From assembly GCF_042667405.1 (NCBI RefSeq), contig NZ_JBHVAL010000002.1, positions 272,747-336,746 of the forward strand: a stretch of 64,000 nucleotides of DNA. The letters run 5' to 3'. The notes below the pieces were generated by a model. It searched no databases. It saw only the letters and a list, made by a program, of their open reading frames with translations, and had not been told where the DNA came from. Source of the stretch: Arthrobacter sp042667405 (GTDB taxonomy: Bacteria > Actinomycetota > Actinomycetes > Actinomycetales > Micrococcaceae). Made by a program: the position numbers and the translations under genes. Positions 1 to 7,850 of the stretch are shown in pieces. How positions within the stretch are numbered: the stretch's first letter is position 1; each line of letters begins with the position of its first letter.

Positions 1-421
1 CCGCCGCAGTCGTGGTCGCCCCGGCCTTGCTTCGGCCACTGAGGTACACATTTCCGGCGTGGTACTTCTTCAACGCTTCCATGGTGGCGGGTTCAGCACC
101 GGTAGCTTTTGCCGCCACCATGAACAGCTGCCCTACGCGCTGCTCAAGAGTCAGGGCAGCGAGTTGTTGCTCGGCCGCGGATGCAGTGGGGGTGGCAGGT
201 GCCGGCACCTGGGGTGTCGCAGTTGAGGTAGCGGAGGGACTGGTGCTCGTGGGCGCGGTCGACGCGGTGGGCTGCGATGACGACGGCGACGGCGATGTAC
301 CTTCCGCAGAGGACGGACCGCCGGATGCCGTCCCGGCAGAACAGCCTGACGCCATGGCGATCAAGGCTCCAGCGGCGGCGATGCTCATACTGAGGGATGC
401 AATGGTGTTGGACTTGCGCAT
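1..421 (-). CDS. Glycoside hydrolase family 3 lipoprotein, N-terminal part (beta-N-acetylhexosaminidase-like)
   Basis: Only the first 140 codons are in the window; the gene runs off the left edge. The ATG ends at 421 and opens a lipoprotein signal peptide with a lipobox ending at Cys27 (MASGC). A Ser/Thr/Pro-rich linker of about 60 residues follows, then LTLEQRVGQLFMVA, the typical start of a GH3 N-terminal domain of NagZ-like enzymes. By family such enzymes remove N-acetylglucosamine from peptidoglycan fragments; here it would be anchored outside the membrane. The catalytic part is not visible, so the substrate is inferred. Confidence 0.8.
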   Translation of the reverse strand, partial: MRKSNTIASLSMSIAAAGALIAMASGCSAGTASGGPSSAEGTSPSPSSSQPTASTAPTSTSPSATSTATPQVPAPATPTASAAEQQLAALTLEQRVGQLFMVAAKATGAEPATMEALKKYHAGNVYLSGRSKAGATTTAA

Positions 422-488
422 GGTAAACCGTGAGTTCGTTGGGGGGTTGGGTTTCCACTTACGAGCCTACCCTGATTGGAGACAACAA

Positions 489-530
489 TGCCCGGGACCG
501 CAGCCCGTCCAAGCGCTGCGGTCCCGGGCA
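489..530 (-). terminator. Rho-independent-type hairpin after hemL
   Basis: A perfect 15-bp inverted repeat (489-503 with 516-530, arm TGCCCGGGACCGCAG) with a 12-base loop begins about 10 bases past the hemL stop on the minus strand. The following bases are T-rich (TTGTTGTC). It likely ends the haem transcript and insulates the GH3 gene. Confidence 0.75.
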
Positions 531-539
531 GAGGACAAA

Positions 540-1853
540 CTAGGCCGAAGCCGCCGCCTTGGCAGCAGCCGGGAGGGCCTCGATGATGCGGTTCATGGCA
601 GCGTCGTCGTGGGCTGCGGACAGGAACCAGGCCTCGAAGACCGACGGCGGAAGGTAGACACCGGAATCCAACATGGAGTGGAAGAACGGTGCGTAGCGGA
701 AGCTTTCCTGGCCCTGGGCGTCGTCGTAGTTGTGAACGCCGTGGGCCGAAGTCCCGAAGGCAACCGAGAACAGGTTCCCCGCCCGCTGGATGGAGTGGTC
801 AACCCCCTCAGCATCAAGGGCCGAGGAGAGTGCGGCCGAGAGTTCCAGCGACCGGGCATCCACGTAGGCGTAAACGTCGGGCGTTGCGTGGCTCAGCGTC
901 GCGACGCCTGCGGCCATGGCCACGGGGTTCCCGGACAACGTACCGGCCTGGTAGACCGGACCAACGGGAGCGAGGCAGTCCATGACGTCGGCGCGGCCGC
1001 CGAGTGCCGCCGTCGGCATTCCGCCGCCGATGACCTTGCCGAAGGTGAGCAGGTCGGGAGCCCAGCCTTCCTGGCGGCCGGTCAGGCCCCAGTAGCCCGC
1101 GTAGCCGGTGCGGAATCCGGTCAGGACCTCGTCGAGGATCAGGAGGGCACCGTGTTCCTTGGTGATGCGGGACAGTCCGGCGTTGAAACCCTCCCCCGGA
1201 GTAACGACGCCCATGTTGGCCGGGGCTGCTTCGGTGATGACGGCAGCGATGTTCTTGCCGTGGGCCGCGAAGGCGGCCTCAACGGCGTCGAGGTCGTTGT
1301 AGGGCAGCACCAAAGTCTCGGCCGCGGTAGCTTCGGTGACACCGGCCGATCCCGGCAACGCCAGGGTGGCGACGCCGGAGCCTGCAGCGGCAAGCAATCC
1401 GTCCAGGTGGCCGTGGTAGCAGCCGGCGAATTTGATGATCAGGTTCCGGCCGGTGTAACCGCGGGCCAGGCGCACAGCCGTCATGGTCGCTTCAGTGCCG
1501 GTGGACACCATCCGCAAGCGTTCGACGGCGGAAACGCGGTCCTTGACGATCTCCGCCAGGTTGGCTTCATCAGGGGTGGAGGCGCCGAAGGAGAGCCCGC
1601 GGTCCACGGCTGCGTGCACGGCTTCGAGCACGGCCGGGTGTGCGTGACCGAGGAGTGCCGGGCCCCACGAACACACGAGGTCCACGTATTCCTGGCCGTC
1701 AGCGTCGGTGAGGTAGGCGCCCTTGGCGGAGACCATGAATTTCGGGTTTCCGCCCACGGAACCGAAGGCGCGCACCGGCGAGTTCACGCCGCCGGGCATC
1801 AGGGAGCGCGCGCGGTCGAAAAGCTGATCGGACACAGGGGTGTTTGACGTCAT
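540..1853 (-). CDS. hemL: Glutamate-1-semialdehyde 2,1-aminomutase
   Basis: A PLP enzyme of 437 residues that converts glutamate-1-semialdehyde to 5-aminolevulinate, the second step of the C5 haem pathway started by HemA. The PLP lysine is K273 in LLTFGKVIGGGMP, and the STGTEATMTAVRLAR motif starts at about residue 117. The start MTSNTPVSDQLFDRA matches the family N-terminus; an upstream open frame exists but has no family similarity. It is the last gene of the minus-strand haem cluster, 65 bases after the flavoenzyme gene, and is closed by a strong hairpin. Confidence 0.97.
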   Translation of the reverse strand: MTSNTPVSDQLFDRARSLMPGGVNSPVRAFGSVGGNPKFMVSAKGAYLTDADGQEYVDLVCSWGPALLGHAHPAVLEAVHAAVDRGLSFGASTPDEANLAEIVKDRVSAVERLRMVSTGTEATMTAVRLARGYTGRNLIIKFAGCYHGHLDGLLAAAGSGVATLALPGSAGVTEATAAETLVLPYNDLDAVEAAFAAHGKNIAAVITEAAPANMGVVTPGEGFNAGLSRITKEHGALLILDEVLTGFRTGYAGYWGLTGRQEGWAPDLLTFGKVIGGGMPTAALGGRADVMDCLAPVGPVYQAGTLSGNPVAMAAGVATLSHATPDVYAYVDARSLELSAALSSALDAEGVDHSIQRAGNLFSVAFGTSAHGVHNYDDAQGQESFRYAPFFHSMLDSGVYLPPSVFEAWFLSAAHDDAAMNRIIEALPAAAKAAASA

Positions 1854-1918
1854 GGTTCCTATTCTTTCAGTGTTTCCAGGGCAGGCGTGCCCCCTGGCAG
1901 TAACGAGGGCCGTCAGGC

Positions 1919-2989
1919 CTAAGCCAGCAGCTCGGCAACCCGGGGAGCCACCTCGGTGCCGTAAAGCTCGATGCACCGCATCATGGACTGGTGGGGCAAC
2001 GTGCCGTTGCTGTACTTGAGGTCGAAGCGATCGACTCCAAGGTTCCGCTTCAGCAGAGCAATCTTCTGCGCGACGGTCTCCGGCGAACCAACGTAAAGTG
2101 CACCTTCAGGACCGCACATGGCATCGAATTCGCCCCGGTTTCCCGGACCCCAGCCACGCTCTGCACCGATTCGGTTCCGCTGTTCAAGCCAATGCGGGAA
2201 GAGTTCCTCGCGGGCGGCCTCGTCGGTGTCGGCGATGAAGCCGGGAGAGTGCGTTGCAATCTGGCGCATCGGGTGACCGTACTTGGCCATCGCTTCGCGG
2301 TAGAGGTTGACCAAGGGGGCGAAGCGGCGGGGCTCTCCCCCAATGATCGCGAAGATGATGGGGTATCCGTATTCAGCGCAGCGCAACACTGATTCCGGTG
2401 TTCCGCCCACTCCGATCCAGGCCGGAAGCAGATGGTGCTGCAGCTTCGGATACACTTGCAGGCCACTGACGTTTGGCCGGGTGCGTCCCTCCCAATGCAC
2501 CGGCTTTTGCACCCGTACCTTGTCGAAGAGTTCCAGCTTCTCTTCGAAGAGGACCTCGTAGTCCGCCAGGTCCAGGCCGAACAGCGGGAACGACTCGATG
2601 AACGATCCCCGCCCGAGCATCACTTCAGCCCGGCCATTCGAGATCGCGTCAACGGTAGCGAACCTTTGGAACACGCGGATGGGGTCATCGGAACTCAGGA
2701 CAGTCACAGCCGAGCCAAGCCGGATCCGGGAGGTCACGGCGGCCGCCGCCGCCAGGAAGACCTCGGGCGCCGACACCGCGAAGTCGCGGCGGTGGTGCTC
2801 TCCCACACCGAACGCATGGATTCCGACGGCGTCAGCCAGCTTCGCTTCCTCCAGCAGCTCACGCAGGACTTGCGCGTGCTCCTTGGGGTTCCCCTCGGCG
2901 TCGAGCCCGGCATCACCGAAGGTGTTCAGCCCGAGGAGGATCTGGTCGGCAGCCACCGGTGCCGTGGGATCGGAGGGAACGGACGTCAT
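1919..2989 (-). CDS. LLM-class flavin-dependent oxidoreductase (luciferase-like monooxygenase)
   Basis: A protein of 356 residues with the bacterial luciferase-like fold: LLGLNTFGDAG near the N-terminus, the FGVGEHH segment, LGRGSFIESFPLFG, and a C-terminal GSPETVAQKIALL motif typical of FMN-using members. Start ATG (2989-2987) overlaps the hemB stop by one base (TGATG), so the two are probably translationally coupled; a longer frame reaching 3028 lies inside hemB and is not favoured. The substrate is unknown. Its place between hemB and hemL suggests, but does not prove, a link to tetrapyrrole metabolism or oxidative chemistry around it. Confidence 0.88.
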   Translation of the reverse strand: MTSVPSDPTAPVAADQILLGLNTFGDAGLDAEGNPKEHAQVLRELLEEAKLADAVGIHAFGVGEHHRRDFAVSAPEVFLAAAAAVTSRIRLGSAVTVLSSDDPIRVFQRFATVDAISNGRAEVMLGRGSFIESFPLFGLDLADYEVLFEEKLELFDKVRVQKPVHWEGRTRPNVSGLQVYPKLQHHLLPAWIGVGGTPESVLRCAEYGYPIIFAIIGGEPRRFAPLVNLYREAMAKYGHPMRQIATHSPGFIADTDEAAREELFPHWLEQRNRIGAERGWGPGNRGEFDAMCGPEGALYVGSPETVAQKIALLKRNLGVDRFDLKYSNGTLPHQSMMRCIELYGTEVAPRVAELLA

Positions 2990-3969
2990 CAGGACTCCTT
3001 CAGCCAGCCTGCCAGTTCGGAGGCCCAATAGGTCAGGACGGTATCGGCTCCGGCACGCTTGATCCCGAGCACCGATTCGGTGATGGCACCGCGCCGGTCG
3101 ATCCAGCCGTTGGCGGCAGCCGCTTCGATCATGGCGTACTCACCCGAGATTTGATAGGCCGAGACCGGGACAGGGCTCATGGCAGCGACATCGGCAAGGA
3201 TGTCGAGGTAGCTCATGGCCGGTTTGACCATCACCATGTCCGCACCTTCCTCGAGGTCGAGTTCAACCTCCAGGATGGCTTCACGGCGGTTGGCGGCGTC
3301 CATCTGGTAGGTGCGCCGGTCACCCTTGAGCTGCGAATCGACAGCCTCACGGAACGGGCCGTAGAAGGCTGAAGCGTACTTGGCGGCGTACGCCAAGACC
3401 GCGGTGTTTTTGTGGCCGGATTCCTCCAGGGCCTGGCGGATGACGGCGATCTGTCCGTCCATCATGCCCGAGGGCCCCAGCACATGGGCACCCGCATCGG
3501 CCTGTGCCACAGCCATTTGGGCGTAGATCTCCAAAGTTGCGTCGTTGTCGACGTAGCCCTCGGCGTCCAACACTCCGCAATGTCCGTGATCGGTGAACTC
3601 GTCGAGGCAAACGTCGCCCATGATGACAAGGTCGTCCCCAACTTCGGCTTTGACGTCCCGGATGGCTTTGTTGAGGACGCCGTCCGGGTCAAGGGATGCG
3701 GTGCCCCGGGCATCGCGGACCGCAGGCACACCGAACAGCATGATGCCGCCCACGCCAAGCCCGACGGCTTCGGCGGCTGCCCGCTTCAATGAGTCGGTGG
3801 TGTGCTGGACGACGCCGGGCATCGAGCTGATGGGACTTGGCTCCGTGAGGCCCTCACGGATGAAGGCCGGGAGGATCAGGTCGGCGGGAGCCAACCTGTT
3901 TTCAGCAGTGAGCCTGCGCATGGCGGGAGTGGTGCGCAAGCGGCGGGGACGGTGGTTCGGAAAGCTCAT
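2989..3969 (-). CDS. hemB: Porphobilinogen synthase (5-aminolevulinate dehydratase)
   Basis: A protein of 326 residues that condenses two 5-aminolevulinate molecules into porphobilinogen. The two Schiff-base lysines are K197 (YAAKYASAFYGPFR) and K249 (MVKPAMSYLD). The metal loop DVCLDEFTDHGHCG has Cys121, Asp123 and Cys131 where the zinc-type enzymes have three cysteines and plant-type enzymes have aspartates, so it is a mixed site. The start ATG overlaps the hemD stop (ATGA), and its stop overlaps the next gene, placing it in the middle of a tightly coupled operon. Confidence 0.97.
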   Translation of the reverse strand: MSFPNHRPRRLRTTPAMRRLTAENRLAPADLILPAFIREGLTEPSPISSMPGVVQHTTDSLKRAAAEAVGLGVGGIMLFGVPAVRDARGTASLDPDGVLNKAIRDVKAEVGDDLVIMGDVCLDEFTDHGHCGVLDAEGYVDNDATLEIYAQMAVAQADAGAHVLGPSGMMDGQIAVIRQALEESGHKNTAVLAYAAKYASAFYGPFREAVDSQLKGDRRTYQMDAANRREAILEVELDLEEGADMVMVKPAMSYLDILADVAAMSPVPVSAYQISGEYAMIEAAAANGWIDRRGAITESVLGIKRAGADTVLTYWASELAGWLKES

Positions 3970-4931
3970 TGCGGATTCCCTTCGTTGGCGAAAACAGATT
4001 CCAAGGCGGCCACAATGCCGTCCGGTGTTGGTTCTTGGGCGGTGGCTGCCACGGTGATGCCGAGCCGGGAAGCTTCGGCCGCCGTCGGGCGTCCGATCGC
4101 GACGAAGCGGCTCCCACCCAGCGTCGGAAAGATGGCCGCCAGCCGCCGTGCGGCACTGGGTGAGGCGGCCACCACGGCGTCCATGGTCCCGGCGTCGAAC
4201 GCCTTTCGGACGTCAGCTGGGTCCAGGACCGTTGGAGTCCTGTCCCCGGAATCTACGACGACGGCAGGTAACTGGGCGCCGAGGCGCATTTCCTCACGGG
4301 CCGGGTAATCGACAGTTTGATACGCAATGACTGTAGTGACATCCGCGTCCCTGGCGGCCAAGCCTTCCCTGAGGCCGGGTGCTGCGATATCGGCTTGCGG
4401 CAGGAAGACTCGCGAAGGCGTTGGTTCCCAGACCTCCAACAAGCCTTCGGCGGACTGGGCGCCGGCGGGAATCAAATCAACGGCGAGGCCAAGGGATTCG
4501 AGGACGTCACGGGAGGACGTGCCAACGGTGGCAACCCTGGTTCCGGTTGAAAGCAGCTCAGGAAGGGCCGCACCGCGTTCCGCGGCTTTCTCCACAAGGA
4601 CCCTTACGGTGGTGATGCTGCTGATGACCAGCCAGTCAAAGTCCCCTGCGGAGAGCCTGTCCAGTCCTGCATCAAGGGCGGGCTGGTCCTGCGCTTTTTC
4701 GAAGTCGATCAATGGCAGGACCAGAGGCTCGGCCCCCAATCCGCTGAGGAGGGTGGCCAACGGACGGGCACGGTCGGCGCTCCTGGTGATCAGGATCCGC
4801 CGACCGGCCAAGCGTGTCTTGGCTTGCCCGGGCCTGGCGTGCCGGGTAGTGGCATGCCCGGCATCCGCTTGCTCAGGACGCTGCAAGGTCCGCGATCTCC
4901 GCGGCGCCCGCGGCCAGCAGAAGTTCGGCAA
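3966..4931 (-). CDS. hemD: Uroporphyrinogen-III synthase
   Basis: Cyclises hydroxymethylbilane with inversion of ring D to uroporphyrinogen III. The family is poorly conserved, but the two-lobed pattern is visible: RRILITRSADRARPLATLLSGLGAEPLVLPLIDFE near the N-terminus and FVAIGRPTAAEASRLGI near the C-terminus. Position directly after hemC supports the call. The start is uncertain. The first in-frame ATG (4931) lies 59 bases inside hemC; a TTG at 4886 with GGAG 9 bases upstream would overlap hemC by only 14 bases and still keep the whole domain. The stop overlaps the hemB start (ATGA). Confidence 0.88.
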   Translation of the reverse strand: MPNFCWPRAPRRSRTLQRPEQADAGHATTRHARPGQAKTRLAGRRILITRSADRARPLATLLSGLGAEPLVLPLIDFEKAQDQPALDAGLDRLSAGDFDWLVISSITTVRVLVEKAAERGAALPELLSTGTRVATVGTSSRDVLESLGLAVDLIPAGAQSAEGLLEVWEPTPSRVFLPQADIAAPGLREGLAARDADVTTVIAYQTVDYPAREEMRLGAQLPAVVVDSGDRTPTVLDPADVRKAFDAGTMDAVVAASPSAARRLAAIFPTLGGSRFVAIGRPTAAEASRLGITVAATAQEPTPDGIVAALESVFANEGNPQ

Positions 4932-5856
4932 CTTCGATGCCCAGCAGTGTGGCTCCCACTTCGGTCAATCCGTCGGTGGCTTTCTTCTCGCGGACAGTCT
5001 TGGTCCCATCCACTGCGCACACCACTGCCTCCAGGTGCAGCATGCTGCCCTTGCGGAAGGCGTAGGCACCAACGGGAGCCGCGCATCCGGCCTCGAGCCG
5101 GGCCAGCACCGCGCGTTCAGCCGTCACGGCGAGGCGGGTGTCGTCGTCGTTCAGTGCCGCAAGCGCCTGTGCCAGCACGCCGTTCGAACCCTGCGCAGGC
5201 GCGTCCTCTGTCCTGCATTCAATGGCCAAAGCGCCCTGTCCCGGCGCCGGCAGCATCACGTCGGTGCCGAAGAACTCGCTGACGGAGTCCAGCCGGTCGA
5301 TCCGCTCCAAGCCCGCGGCAGCAAGCACCACGGCATCAAGGTCGCACGACTTGCCTGGGACAACCTCATCGGTCGCGTTTCCGGGAAGCCCGGGGACACG
5401 GCCGAGGCGGGTATCGACGTTGCCGCGGATATCCAGGACCTCGATGTCCGGGCGGGCCGCACGGAGTTGCGCCGCACGCCGGGGTGAACCGGTGCCAACT
5501 TTGGCTCCCGAGGGCAGCTGGGCAAGCGTCATGCCCTCACGCGCGCACAAAACGTCCCGGACGTCCACTCGGGTGGGGGTGGCGGCGATGGACAGTCCAA
5601 GCGCTGATCCCGTGGGGAGGTCCTTGAGCGAGTGCACCGCGACATCGCAGCTCTCCGCCAGCAAGGCATCCCGGAGAGCGGCAACAAACACACCGGTTCC
5701 GCCCATCTGGGAGAGGGACCCGGTTTTGACGTCGCCCTCGGTTTTGATATGCACCAGCTCCACAGGGAAGCCACCCACCGCAGCCAGCTTGTCTGCCGTT
5801 TGCTGTGTCTGCGTCAGGGCAAGCTTGCTGGCCCGGGTTCCGATGCGGACTGTCAC
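4873..5856 (-). CDS. hemC: Hydroxymethylbilane synthase (porphobilinogen deaminase)
   Basis: A protein of 327 residues that polymerises four porphobilinogens. The start is GTG (5856-5854), giving the classic N-terminus TVRIGTRASKLALTQT; it overlaps the hemH stop as GTGA. The dipyrromethane cofactor cysteine is C258 in EAGCAAPVGAY. Other family motifs seen are VHSLKDLP (75-81), GTGSPRRAAQL (121-131) and LDIRGNVDTRL (141-151). It lies between hemH and hemD in the operon. Confidence 0.97.
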   Translation of the reverse strand: MTVRIGTRASKLALTQTQQTADKLAAVGGFPVELVHIKTEGDVKTGSLSQMGGTGVFVAALRDALLAESCDVAVHSLKDLPTGSALGLSIAATPTRVDVRDVLCAREGMTLAQLPSGAKVGTGSPRRAAQLRAARPDIEVLDIRGNVDTRLGRVPGLPGNATDEVVPGKSCDLDAVVLAAAGLERIDRLDSVSEFFGTDVMLPAPGQGALAIECRTEDAPAQGSNGVLAQALAALNDDDTRLAVTAERAVLARLEAGCAAPVGAYAFRKGSMLHLEAVVCAVDGTKTVREKKATDGLTEVGATLLGIEVAELLLAAGAAEIADLAAS

Positions 5857-7076
5857 TTGGCTGCCTCCGAAGCGGGGTAGGCATCGTGGCTGGTTCCCAC
5901 GGTGGTTCCCACTTCGGCAATGACGGGCTTGGCACCCCGGAAGTTCTCGCAGCAGTTCGGACGGCAGACGTCGTACCAAGGACCCAGGTCCGTGACGTGG
6001 GGACGGTCCGGGATGTTGTTGGCCACGGTCCGCTCACAGATGAGGTCCACGAGTCCGGCAACGAAAGCCGCGTGCGTGCCCGGCGTCGGGACACGGGTTG
6101 CTGCAATGTCGAGGTTCTTGCAGGTCTCCAGTGCCTCGGTGTCGAGGTCCCAGGCAACTTCCATGTGGTCGCTGACGAAGCCAAGGGGAACAATGACCAC
6201 ACCGCGAACGCCTTGCGGAGCAATCTCTTCAAGGTGGTCGTTGATGTCCGGTTCGAGCCACGGAATGTGGGGAGCGCCGGAGCGCGACTGGTACACCAGG
6301 TCCCAGGCAACATTCGGCGCCACGACGTCCATGATGGCCTGGGCATTCGCCAGGTGCTGGGCTGCGTAGGCGGAGCCTTCGGCGAATTCGCGGGGTTCGT
6401 CTTCCGACCGGCCTGCAGCTTCAGCATCCCGGGTGGGGATGGAGTGGGTGGCAAACAGGACCCGGATCCTGGAGTCCGGGTCGGCTTCGCCTGCAGCTGC
6501 AAGCTTGCCCCGGACCTCTTCCAGTCCGGCAGCAGTTCCCTCCAGGAAGGGCTGGACGACGCCCGGGTGGTCGAAATACTGGCGGATCTTGTCCACCTGG
6601 AGCTTGCCGTCCAAACCGGTTTCGGTCAGCGCAATGCCGATGTCCTCGCGGTACTGGCGGCAGCTGGAGTAACAGGAGTAGATGCTGGTGGTGAGCATCA
6701 GGATGCGGCGGTGGCCGGCGTCGTAAGCGTCCTGAAGGACCGGCGCGATGTACGGATCCCAGTTACGGTTGCCCCACAGGACCGGCAGTTCGATGCCGCG
6801 CTTGGCCAGTTCGGCCTCGATTGCGGCCTTCAGTTCACGGTTCTGCTGGTTGATGGGACTGATGCCGCCAAAAGCGCGGTAGTGGTGCGAGACCTCTTCG
6901 AGGCGTTCGTCCGGGATTCCACGGCCACGCGTCACGTTGCGCAGGAAGGGAATGACGTCTTCCTGGCCTTCAGGACCACCGAAGGACGCCAGCAGCACGG
7001 CATCGTAGTCTTGGGGTGCTTGGCGGCCGCGTTCGGTGACTTCGTTCAGCTCGGTGGAGACGACTGGTGTGCTCAC
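5853..7076 (-). CDS. hemH: Ferrochelatase, probably coproporphyrin III ferrochelatase with [2Fe-2S] cluster
   Basis: A protein of 407 residues with a GTG start overlapping the hemQ stop (GTGA). It shows LLASFGGPEGQEDV, the catalytic histidine H211 (FATHSIP) and the HMEVAWD acid motif (E306). The C-terminal CRPNCCENFR (C371, C375, C376) with C135/C139 matches the cysteines that hold a [2Fe-2S] cluster in actinobacterial ferrochelatases. Because hemQ is the adjacent gene and no hemN/hemF-type coproporphyrinogen decarboxylase is seen here, the natural substrate is likely coproporphyrin III (name cpfC in that scheme). That pathway assignment is inference. Confidence 0.95.
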   Translation of the reverse strand: MSTPVVSTELNEVTERGRQAPQDYDAVLLASFGGPEGQEDVIPFLRNVTRGRGIPDERLEEVSHHYRAFGGISPINQQNRELKAAIEAELAKRGIELPVLWGNRNWDPYIAPVLQDAYDAGHRRILMLTTSIYSCYSSCRQYREDIGIALTETGLDGKLQVDKIRQYFDHPGVVQPFLEGTAAGLEEVRGKLAAAGEADPDSRIRVLFATHSIPTRDAEAAGRSEDEPREFAEGSAYAAQHLANAQAIMDVVAPNVAWDLVYQSRSGAPHIPWLEPDINDHLEEIAPQGVRGVVIVPLGFVSDHMEVAWDLDTEALETCKNLDIAATRVPTPGTHAAFVAGLVDLICERTVANNIPDRPHVTDLGPWYDVCRPNCCENFRGAKPVIAEVGTTVGTSHDAYPASEAAK

Positions 7077-7774
7077 GCGAGGACCTCGGCAATCTCGGCT
7101 GCGGTGACACGGCGGCCGGTGTAGAAGGGGATTTCTTCACGGACGTGGTTGCGGGCATCGGTTGCGCGAAGGTGGCGCATGAGATCCACCAGGTCCACGA
7201 GTTCGGGAGCTTCAAGGCCCAGGATCCATTCCCAGTCGCCCAATGCGAAGGAGGAGACAGTGTTGGAGATGACCTGCGGGAACTCGCGGCCCAGCATGCC
7301 GTGCTCGCGGAGCATGGCGCCACGCTCTTCGGCGGGCAGGATGTACCACTCGTATGAGCGGACGAAGGGGTAGACACAGAGCCAGGTGCTGGGTTCAACC
7401 CCGCGGGCGTAAGCCGGGACGTGGCTCTTGGCGAACTCCGCTTCGCGGTGCACACCCATGGCCGACCAGACAATCTCGGTCCCGGCGAAGAGCTTGCTCC
7501 GGCGGATGGAGCGGACCGCTGCCTGCAGGTCTTCCGGCTTGGCGCCATGGAGCCACACCATGATGTCGGCGTCGGAGCGCATTGCCGAGACATCGTAGCT
7601 GCCGCGCAGGACTACTCCGTCAGCGGCCAGCTTTTCCACCAAGGCTTCGAATTCCTGGGCAGCATCGCCGCTGCGCAGGACGTCGGCCGAGCGCTTGAAA
7701 ACAGTCCAGAGCGTAAAGAACTGCTCTTCGGTTTCAGCAGTTTTAGTGACAGATTCGACAGAAGTGTGGCTCAT
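7073..7774 (-). CDS. hemQ: Coproheme decarboxylase, chlorite-dismutase family
   Basis: A protein of 233 residues (also named chdC) that makes haem b from iron-coproporphyrin III in actinobacteria. Family features seen are the MVWLHGAKPEDLQ strand-turn, CVYPFVRSYEWYILP with the candidate catalytic tyrosine Y135, and REHGMLGREFPQV with the probable haem-ligating His158. It is the first gene of the second haem transcription unit. A 72-base gap to hemY holds a Crp-type palindrome and a second dyad. Its stop overlaps the hemH start. Confidence 0.95.
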   Translation of the reverse strand: MSHTSVESVTKTAETEEQFFTLWTVFKRSADVLRSGDAAQEFEALVEKLAADGVVLRGSYDVSAMRSDADIMVWLHGAKPEDLQAAVRSIRRSKLFAGTEIVWSAMGVHREAEFAKSHVPAYARGVEPSTWLCVYPFVRSYEWYILPAEERGAMLREHGMLGREFPQVISNTVSSFALGDWEWILGLEAPELVDLVDLMRHLRATDARNHVREEIPFYTGRRVTAAEIAEVLA

Positions 7775-7819
7775 GGTTCAAGTTTGCCCCGTGCCGGCCC
7801 CTAAGTCGAAACGGATCAG

Positions 7820-7850
7820 TTCTACATGGCGTAGAAGTGACGTAAATCAC
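7820..7850. promoter_or_regulatory. Crp/GlxR-like palindrome and adjacent dyad upstream of hemQ
   Basis: GTGA-N6-TCAC (7837-7850) has a central TA and so fits the actinobacterial Crp/GlxR consensus TGTGA-NNTANN-TCACA except at the outer bases. Next to it, TTCTAC-N5-GTAGAA (7820-7836) is a perfect 6-bp inverted repeat. Both lie in the hemY-hemQ gap; the first overlaps the hemY stop codon. A role in hemQ-operon control is inferred. Confidence 0.4.

Noticed and set aside
12..1847. 611-codon open frame on the plus strand
   Set aside because: It lies opposite the GH3 fragment and hemL, has no family similarity and is an antisense artefact of high-GC coding DNA.
1854..1976. Longer hemL start upstream of 1853
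   Set aside because: The extra 41 residues have no family similarity and the ATG at 1853 gives the canonical N-terminus.
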